From assembly GCA_947503895.1 (NCBI GenBank), contig CANNFT010000003.1:1-64000 (forward strand): a stretch of 64,000 bases of DNA. Reading direction: 5' to 3'. Of the stretch, positions 57,887-64,000 are shown piece by piece. The stretch's first letter is position 1. Each line of letters opens with the position of its first letter. The DNA comes from an uncultured Saccharospirillaceae bacterium. Lineage in GTDB: Bacteria; Pseudomonadota; Gammaproteobacteria; Pseudomonadales; Oceanobacteraceae. A model generated the notes under the pieces. It was not told where the DNA came from. It searched no databases and worked only from the letters and a program-made list of their open reading frames with translations. A program made the position numbers and the translations under genes.

Positions 57887-59431
57887 ATGACCGATGTTTT
57901 GCGTTCTAATCTTACCCTCATTAATGCCGATTGGGTGATGTTGATTTTTACCATTTTGATGGCGTTGGCATTCATTATAGGAATATATCTTCATCGAAAG
58001 AATCGACAACCTGATTTTTTAGAGTTCTTACCGAGCTTACTCACTTCTCTTGGTATTTTAGGTACTTTTACGGGCATCATTCTGGGGTTGTTAGACTTTG
58101 ATCTCAAGCAAATTGATGAAAGCTTAAGTGCGCTATTAAATGGACTAAAAACAGCCTTTCTCACCAGTATACTGGGCATAGCACTGTCTATTCTTTTTAA
58201 AGTGTTAAGGTATCTAATCCCTGCTCAACCTATGATTGAACGCCCAATTGAGATTGATGATTTGCACGCCGTTATGCTAAATCAGATAGGCGCTATCAAG
58301 GGTTTGAGTGAGATTGTGGATCGAAATCAAACACTGCAAATTGAGCGGCTCGACGATTTCATGAGGAACTTTGCCTACGAAAGCAGTAAGTCTATTGTCC
58401 AAGAACTGAAAACCGTCGTCACTGAGTTTAATGCTTTAATTACGGATCAGTTTGGTGAAAACTTTAAGGAGTTTGGTGCTGCTTTTGCGCAGTTTGAAGC
58501 CGTGGTGAATTCGACAAAAGATAGCTTTGCAGAACATGAAACGCGAATGAAGGTATGGTCAGCCACGTGTAATCAGAATATTGAAAGCTTGTCTCAGGTA
58601 TCCAGCGATGTATCTGGACTAAGAAACCATCTGTCAGATATTCCGGAGTTTTTAGGTTCAATACAACCGATGATGGACGCGGGTATCGCGCAAATGACGC
58701 TTCTAAATAAACAAATGGAAGAGTACGAGTCCATCACCTCGCTCATGGCATCTATGGTACCTACCATTAATGACAAGGTTGAGAAGTTTACGCAGGGTAT
58801 TGATGATACGCGTCAAATGTTAACCGGTGATTTAGCCGAACTTGTTAATCAGTATCAAAAAACCTTGCAGCAGGCTCAAGACAAAGCGCTTGAACCCATA
58901 GACCATTGGCAAAAGCATCTTGATGAAGCTCAAAATAAACAACAAACCTTAATGACCGAATGGCGCTTAGTGATGGAGAAAAGCGTGAGTGAGTTAAGTG
59001 AACAGTATCGTGTTTCTATGGATTCTATGCAGCACCAAGGCGTTGCCTTGGGTAAACAAGTTCAAAACATCAATAGTATTTTAGAAGGTCTCACGACGAT
59101 CGATAAAGACATGGTCAGTCGCGCAATAGAGCACACTTTGATGAGCCACCGAGATTCTATGCAAGACCTGGCTGCGCACCAGTCGAAAACACACCGTGAA
59201 ATGTCTGAATATCTCGCTAACGTGATTGTGGAGAGCCTTGGAAAAACGGAAGTAAGCGTTGGTAAGCACTTGAGCAGTATTGAGCATCATATGGAGCGTG
59301 AAATAGAACAAGTCATGAGAGCCATGGGGGATGCATTAGGAGCAATTAGTGGTCAATTTACCCGTGATTATCAATTATTGATTCGTCAAATGAAGCGAGT
59401 CATTGACTCATCACAAGTGAGTGCGGAATGA
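57887..59431 (+). CDS. ZorA-like MotA/TolQ-type ion channel protein with long tail
   Basis: 514 residues. Three membrane segments (about 15-35, 48-70, 83-110) contain 'LPSLLTSLGILGTFTGIILGLLDFDL' and 'GLKTAFLTSILGIALSILFKVLRYL', the MotA/TolQ/ExbB-type channel pattern with conserved Thr. The remaining ~400 residues are a helical, Glu/Gln/Asp-rich cytoplasmic tail, as in ZorA of the Zorya system. The stop overlaps the next start (ATGA), so the two are co-translated. No clear ribosome site at its ATG, which also suggests translation coupled to the gene before it. Confidence 0.85.
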   Translation: MTDVLRSNLTLINADWVMLIFTILMALAFIIGIYLHRKNRQPDFLEFLPSLLTSLGILGTFTGIILGLLDFDLKQIDESLSALLNGLKTAFLTSILGIALSILFKVLRYLIPAQPMIERPIEIDDLHAVMLNQIGAIKGLSEIVDRNQTLQIERLDDFMRNFAYESSKSIVQELKTVVTEFNALITDQFGENFKEFGAAFAQFEAVVNSTKDSFAEHETRMKVWSATCNQNIESLSQVSSDVSGLRNHLSDIPEFLGSIQPMMDAGIAQMTLLNKQMEEYESITSLMASMVPTINDKVEKFTQGIDDTRQMLTGDLAELVNQYQKTLQQAQDKALEPIDHWQKHLDEAQNKQQTLMTEWRLVMEKSVSELSEQYRVSMDSMQHQGVALGKQVQNINSILEGLTTIDKDMVSRAIEHTLMSHRDSMQDLAAHQSKTHREMSEYLANVIVESLGKTEVSVGKHLSSIEHHMEREIEQVMRAMGDALGAISGQFTRDYQLLIRQMKRVIDSSQVSAE

Positions 59432-60135
59432 GCCGCTCTCTAAAACCGTCGAACCCACCTCGGTATGATGGTCATTGGATCAGCGTTTCAGATCTGATGG
59501 CGGGCCTCATGATGGTGTTTTTGTGCATTGCGATCTTTATGATGCGCTCAATGTTGGATGAGCGGGATAAGGTGCGTAAAATGGCGGTTTCATATCGGGA
59601 AAACCAAGTGGCCATTTACGAATCGCTCATGGCAGAGTTTGAAAAAGACTTGCCGCGTTGGGGCGCGAATATCGATCGAGACAGTTTAACCTTTTCTTTT
59701 AGCACTCCGGACTCTATGTTCGAAACAGGTGAGTCCGTTATTAGCGAATTTTATCAAAATATACTGTCTGAATTTGTTCCGCGATACATGAAAGTATTGT
59801 CTCCGTTTCATGTTTCAATTGAAGAAGTTCGACTGGAAGGACACACCAGTAGCGGGTGGAGCCAAACGCAAAATGCTCATGAGGCATATTTTAAAAATTT
59901 AGAGCTGTCACAGGATAGAACACGCTCCGTTTTCCATTACATAACCACACTCGAAAACACAGCGCTCTATCATGAGTGGCTACAGGCCAATATGGCAGCC
60001 GTCGGTTATTCATCTTCACGACCGATTATCAACGAGCAGGGTCACGAAGACAGTGAAGGATCGCGACGGGTTGCCTTTCGAGTCATCACCAATTCTGAAT
60101 TAAAAATCAAAGATATAATTGAGGAAACGTTGTGA
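59428..60135 (+). CDS. ZorB-like MotB/OmpA-type stator protein
   Basis: 235 residues. A short cytoplasmic start leads to 'WISVSDLMAGLMMVFLCIAIFMM' with Asp22 at the head of the single membrane helix, the ion-binding residue position in MotB/ZorB. The periplasmic part (about 90-225) is OmpA-like: 'VRLEGHTSSGW', 'LELSQDRTRSVFHYI' and 'SRRVAFRVI'. It should anchor the motor to peptidoglycan. It overlaps the genes on both sides by four bases. With the ZorA-like protein it forms a complete two-part ion-driven motor. Confidence 0.88.
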   Translation: MSRSLKPSNPPRYDGHWISVSDLMAGLMMVFLCIAIFMMRSMLDERDKVRKMAVSYRENQVAIYESLMAEFEKDLPRWGANIDRDSLTFSFSTPDSMFETGESVISEFYQNILSEFVPRYMKVLSPFHVSIEEVRLEGHTSSGWSQTQNAHEAYFKNLELSQDRTRSVFHYITTLENTALYHEWLQANMAAVGYSSSRPIINEQGHEDSEGSRRVAFRVITNSELKIKDIIEETL

Positions 60136-61697
60136 AATCCTCTTTGTTAAAGCATTTAAAAGGTCTTAATCAAGCTGTGGGTTGGATGACGAAAAACCGT
60201 CGAGAAGTTCAATCAGCATCGGAGGTAAAGCAAGACCCGGTTGACGCTGAGGCTGCGGTTGAGATTGAGGTCCCCAGCCCTGATGTGCATTTGGTTGAAG
60301 AAACACCCAGAGACAGTGTTGAGAATATTGAGGTATTGGCGACAGAAGCATCGAAAAAACCCCTTGCCGAACCGATAGAGGCTGATTCACCACAGACTAT
60401 TGAGCCCGTAGATCCTACGGCTGAAGAACAAAACTCAGAGGGTGAGCCAGAAAGTCTGATTGCCGCTCAAAGCGTTGATGAGTTCAGTAGCCTATCTGCA
60501 CCAGACGCATCAACGTTACCGTCGAATCATGATGCCAACAATATTGAGAGCGATTCATCTTCGGATTCGTCTGAAATGAGTGAAGCGCTAATGGCTGAGC
60601 ATTTATTGCCTAAAACCCTTTCCCAACTAGAGCCATTGCAAAGTGAACCGGACAAGGGTGAGCAAGCCAAAATCTTAGATGAACCATCGAACGATGAAGC
60701 GTCTAAAAGCGAGCTGGATGATACTAGTGAATGCTCCGAAATAGAGCTTGAACCTACCTCATTAGAGCTGCAATTACGTAATGGTATTTGTGTGGCAATC
60801 GAAGAGCTTCAACACGACCAGCAGGGTTGGCTCTATCGCGGAATACCCGTCATGGTGTTTGGTGTTGATGTGGAGGCGTGTGAAGACCTTGACGTCCGTT
60901 CTGAATTTAAGCGAAAAATTCATTTGCAGTCATGTTGCCACGCGTTGGATCAACACACGCAATTGGTTTGGGTCGGAACCGATGTGCATCAATTACAATC
61001 GGAAGATTTGCACTCTCCTTTGGATCTATGTGACGCGTGTTTAACGCAACTAAACTATTATGGTTACAGCCATTTAGATCGCGATGATCAGCGTGAAATA
61101 AAATCTGATTTTGATTTTCAGCGGTTTACAGCATTGTATTCTACGGAATATTTCAAAGACGGTCCTGATCGATATTGGAATAAATTAGGCGGTGTCGAAG
61201 TTTGCTCCGATGACTTTTTAAGCGGGAAAGACTGTCAAATTTGCGGATATCAATCCACCAAACAGGGGCACATCTTATCGAAGGAATACACGAATAACAG
61301 GGGAGAAGTATGCATCCCTTGTGCGCATCGAAGTGTGGATACGCAGTTGTTGATTTCCAGCGAACGCGCAAATGAAATATATCCATCAAGACTGAAGCAA
61401 CTCTCTGTGCCGGTAGAATCATGGGAGCAGCTCAGGCAGCATTTAAAACACGCTTGGCATGGACTCAGTTATCACTTACAAGTACAGGGTTTGGATCTAC
61501 CGGAACTTTACCGTGCCATTGATGTTGGTCATCAAAACTCCGATATTGAGTCTACTGTTGTGGAGACACTTGTTGCGACACTGTATTGGGAAGATTCTCA
61601 TCGAGGCATTGTTGATGAGTTCCAAAAGTCCGTTGCCCCAGATATCGAAGGTGTTGATATATGGGCGATGCAAGAAGTGTTAAAAAACTTTCAGTAG
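60132..61697 (+). CDS. Cysteine-rich protein with long acidic leader, unknown
   Basis: 521 residues, GTG start with GAGG seven bases upstream, overlapping the ZorB-like stop. Residues 25-210 are acidic, Pro/Ser/Glu/Asp-rich and probably disordered. From 211 on is a folded region with Cys pairs 'LCDACL' (300/303), 'CQICGY' (368/371) and 'CIPCAH' (394/397), which could bind zinc. The last ~100 residues are helical. It is not similar by eye to ZorC, ZorD or ZorE. As last gene of the operon it is the best candidate for the effector or target-recognition part. Confidence 0.7.
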   Translation: MKSSLLKHLKGLNQAVGWMTKNRREVQSASEVKQDPVDAEAAVEIEVPSPDVHLVEETPRDSVENIEVLATEASKKPLAEPIEADSPQTIEPVDPTAEEQNSEGEPESLIAAQSVDEFSSLSAPDASTLPSNHDANNIESDSSSDSSEMSEALMAEHLLPKTLSQLEPLQSEPDKGEQAKILDEPSNDEASKSELDDTSECSEIELEPTSLELQLRNGICVAIEELQHDQQGWLYRGIPVMVFGVDVEACEDLDVRSEFKRKIHLQSCCHALDQHTQLVWVGTDVHQLQSEDLHSPLDLCDACLTQLNYYGYSHLDRDDQREIKSDFDFQRFTALYSTEYFKDGPDRYWNKLGGVEVCSDDFLSGKDCQICGYQSTKQGHILSKEYTNNRGEVCIPCAHRSVDTQLLISSERANEIYPSRLKQLSVPVESWEQLRQHLKHAWHGLSYHLQVQGLDLPELYRAIDVGHQNSDIESTVVETLVATLYWEDSHRGIVDEFQKSVAPDIEGVDIWAMQEVLKNFQ

Positions 61698-62230
61698 ATT
61701 GCTATGGGCACCTCTCATCATTCAATTTGACTCTCGGCTCTGGCTGGCTAATTTCTGTATTGTGTTTTCTCGATTTAACCCATTAGACTTTCAAAAACAC
61801 GCCTTGAACTTAGAATGATCTTTCGGCCAGAGCTTAAAGTGCATGATGAGCGCTGCCCTTTTGTATGAAAGTAGGGTGCACGTGTTCAATTAAAGTTGCA
61901 GTCCCACTGAATTTCAACTCTTCCGGATTTCACCTTTCCCGTATTTCAATTCCCTCAAAGATGACGGCAAATACTTCACATCGCTTGATCATTGCATAAA
62001 AACCATCTGAGGATGGATAGTATAAATTGTATTCAGAAAAATCACTGAAATTGGATTTTGAACATCAGATCGCCTATAGTTGGCCAAATTTTACTATGGT
62101 TTGTGCCATGGTTATTTATTCAACTATTCAACGGTAAGGTTACTCTGGCTCGATTGGAAATCGTCGTATTAAACGAATAAAAAGAGTTCAAAATACCCAA
62201 TAGCCTTTGAGATGTATTGTAAGGTAGTAG
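61698..62230. other. Intergenic region after the motor-like operon
   Basis: No gene seen. It contains copy B of the dispersed 35-bp element (61814-61848), and AT-rich sequence before the SWIM-protein gene. No clear terminator was found for the operon. Confidence 0.5.
61814..61848 (+). repeat. Dispersed intergenic element, copy B
   Basis: Matches the minus-strand copy at 35695-35730 in 32 of 35 positions. It lies ~120 bp past the end of the motor-like operon. Confidence 0.7.
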
Positions 62231-63637
62231 ATGGACATATCCCTTGATGTCATCCAAGAGCTTGCCCCTGATCAAGCCTCATTAAACGCAGCCAAAAAAC
62301 TCATTAAACCCGGTAAGTGGCCATTGCTCGGCAAAGCGCTTTCCGTGAACTCTATATGGGGGCAGTGCCAAGGATCAGGAGCAAACCCGTATTACACCAT
62401 GGCAGATGTTGTTGATCATGGCTACAAATGTACCTGTCCATCGCGAAAGTTTCCTTGCAAGCACGTATTAGCACTGATGTGGCAGTACTCAGAAAGCGAA
62501 GGTGATTTTGGTGAGACTGAGCCGCCGGAGTGGGTGAATGACTGGTTGGGGCGCCGACGTAAAGTCAATGCAAACAGTGTTGATGACAGTCAGCCCCAAA
62601 AAGTCAAACCTGCCTTGCAAAAGAACATTCACACGTCACAAAGTGATGAGATCCAAACGCTTTCCACAGAGCAACAAGAAAAAGCCGAAGCCGCAAAGTT
62701 AAAAAGAGCTGCCACGACTAAAGCAAAAACTGACGCAGCGATTTCGCTTGGCCTATTGGAGTTTCAGCAATGGATCGCCGATCAATTACGCACGGGCGTC
62801 GCAGGTTTCATCAAACAGGCTAGTGACAAGTGCAGACGTATTGCAGCCCGCTTAGTCGATGCCAAGGCGGGTGCGCTGGCATCAAGTGTGGATGAGCTTC
62901 CTGCCTTGATCCTTGATCTTACCCCGCAAGAGCAAACGGATCTTGTATTCAAGATGTTTGGACAATGGGTTCTGTTAACTGAAGCTTGGTTAGCGAATCC
63001 AGATGACTTAGATGCGCGTCGAGCTATTAATATGGCTGAGGCTCGCGAAGACATATTGAATAATCCGAATACTGTGCGCGAGAAGAGCGTTTGGATGAAC
63101 GTCGGGGAAAAAATCTTTACACGGCGTGATGGGTTGGTTAGCCATACCACTTGGTTAATTAACTCGAGTGCGCCTAAAGTCAGCTTTGCCATGCTGCAAG
63201 ATTACTATCCGGCATCTGCTGGTAAGCGGGAAATCGGGCTGGGTCTAGGAGCGGCAATTGAAGGCGAAGTGTTGTTTTATCCCAGCCGATTTCCAATAAG
63301 GGGCGTCATCGCAGAACACAAAATATTAACGCAATCTATCTCCCCCGATTGGCAACCTGCAGAGGAGAGCTTAAGTACAAACTTTCAACGCTACATGCAA
63401 GCACTACCATGGGGTGATCATATGCCGTTTTTATTGGGGGCCGGAAGAATATTACGTGATAGCGCTCAGCGATATTGGTGGCGAGGTAAGGATGAAACCA
63501 CCCTTTTATTAAAAAACCACGATATCCCTAAATTGCTTTTGGGCAGTGAACTGACGTGGGCGTTCATTGTATGGAATGGCTTGCAAGCAGAAATATACAG
63601 CGCTCATTCTGAACATTGGGGAGTAATGGCATGTTAG
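62231..63637 (+). CDS. SWIM zinc-finger family protein
   Basis: 468 residues. A SWIM zinc-binding motif lies near residue 62: C-x-C then C-x-H in 'YKCTCPSRKFPCKHVLAL'. It follows an N-terminal 'KWPLLGKALSVNSIWGQCQGSG' typical of this protein family. A Lys/Ala-rich linker (about 145-175) leads into a large helical and mixed C-terminal domain. Proteins of this kind occur next to DUF5691, MoxR-type ATPase and VWA genes. The next gene, which overlaps by seven bases, is cut by the window edge. Confidence 0.85.
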   Translation: MDISLDVIQELAPDQASLNAAKKLIKPGKWPLLGKALSVNSIWGQCQGSGANPYYTMADVVDHGYKCTCPSRKFPCKHVLALMWQYSESEGDFGETEPPEWVNDWLGRRRKVNANSVDDSQPQKVKPALQKNIHTSQSDEIQTLSTEQQEKAEAAKLKRAATTKAKTDAAISLGLLEFQQWIADQLRTGVAGFIKQASDKCRRIAARLVDAKAGALASSVDELPALILDLTPQEQTDLVFKMFGQWVLLTEAWLANPDDLDARRAINMAEAREDILNNPNTVREKSVWMNVGEKIFTRRDGLVSHTTWLINSSAPKVSFAMLQDYYPASAGKREIGLGLGAAIEGEVLFYPSRFPIRGVIAEHKILTQSISPDWQPAEESLSTNFQRYMQALPWGDHMPFLLGAGRILRDSAQRYWWRGKDETTLLLKNHDIPKLLLGSELTWAFIVWNGLQAEIYSAHSEHWGVMAC

Positions 63638-64000
63638 AAGGTCGCCAGAAAAATGATATAGAAACTGCTAATGAAGAGGTTGTTCACACAGAGCGATCAT
63701 TTATCGAATTGACTAAACAACAATGGATGGTCGGTCAACAGTTGCCACTACAGTGTCATACTCTTCCAGAAAATTGGCAAACGTTATTGGCACCTGTTTC
63801 AGATGAACGTCTTTCTATCAGTGTGCTGGCATTGGCCAGTCAGCATGACGCCATGTTATTTAATTTGGAGCCCCCAGCCTGTAGTGAGGTATATCCATTA
63901 TTACCCCAACTGTCTAAACCCACTTTACCGAGCACGCTTCGGGGCCTTTTTCGTCGGGTGATGCAGCATGCAAACCAGCATGATGGGTTAGGGTGTGAAA
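63631..64000 (+). CDS. Partner of the SWIM protein, probably DUF5691 (partial)
   Basis: Only the first 123 residues are in the window. The ATG overlaps the end of the SWIM gene (ATGTTAG) and has GGGGAG seven bases upstream. Position after a SWIM gene and sequence such as 'NWQTLLAPVSDERLSISVLALASQ' suggest DUF5691, which follows SWIM genes in known clusters; this rests mainly on context. The rest of the gene and cluster lies outside the window. Confidence 0.6.
   Translation, partial: MLEGRQKNDIETANEEVVHTERSFIELTKQQWMVGQQLPLQCHTLPENWQTLLAPVSDERLSISVLALASQHDAMLFNLEPPACSEVYPLLPQLSKPTLPSTLRGLFRRVMQHANQHDGLGCE

Noticed and set aside
57887..61697. Calling the operon a canonical Zorya system
   Set aside because: Only ZorA- and ZorB-like proteins are present; no ZorC, ZorD (helicase) or ZorE (HNH) was recognised.

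Overview
The window reads as chromosome from a moderately AT-leaning gammaproteobacterium, probably a marine relative of the Oceanospirillales/Pseudomonadales. Supporting evidence is a set of genes typical of that group: FadH-type dienoyl-CoA reductase, MnmC, a trpS-scpA-scpB-rluB run, YciO, an RNase AM-type PHP protein, a VC0807-family membrane protein, a TIGR04211 SH3 protein and a cytochrome-type fatty acid cis/trans isomerase. This placement is inferred from gene content only; no rRNA is present.

Layout. 0-0.4 kb: a tRNA Asp-Val-Asp array with two identical tRNA-Asp copies. 0.7-32.8 kb: mostly core genes. They include a tiny acidic protein gene with its own terminator, an AraC regulator divergent from fadH, a PLP-dependent deaminase, murI, YceI, a persulfide-sensor-like ArsR regulator, ylqF/rbgA, BolA, a START protein, a PstS-OmpA fusion, mnmC, a cyclophilin, and the PHP/yciO/trpS/scpA/scpB/rluB block, which ends at a strong terminator. 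32.9-44 kb: an accessory block. Four minus-strand genes encode exported proteins; three of them share the same C-terminal landmarks and so look like diverged paralogues. Across an AT-rich ~1 kb gap carrying a perfect CRP-like palindrome lies an FG-GAP lipoprotein on the plus strand. 44.4-49 kb: cti and the upp-uraA uracil salvage pair. 49.4-55 kb: two solute-binding (SBP_bac_3-like) proteins and a two-gene lysine epsilon-deamination pathway (lysine 6-dehydrogenase-like plus ALDH7-type dehydrogenase).

55.7-61.7 kb: the most unusual part. A bactofilin gene ends at a terminator and is followed by a tightly packed operon. The operon encodes a protein with two tandem methyltransferase-like Rossmann halves, a ZorA-like MotA/TolQ-type channel protein with a long cytoplasmic tail, a ZorB-like MotB/OmpA protein with the membrane aspartate retained, and a cysteine-rich protein with a long acidic leader. 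The motor pair resembles the Zorya anti-phage system, but the known Zorya effectors (ZorC/D/E) are absent from the window. This is therefore a candidate for an undescribed motor-based system. 62.2-64 kb: a SWIM zinc-finger protein gene and the truncated start of its partner (probably DUF5691), the beginning of another cluster that runs off the window.

No CRISPR array, insertion sequence, integrase or rRNA was seen. All family assignments were made by eye from sequence motifs; none was checked by a database search.
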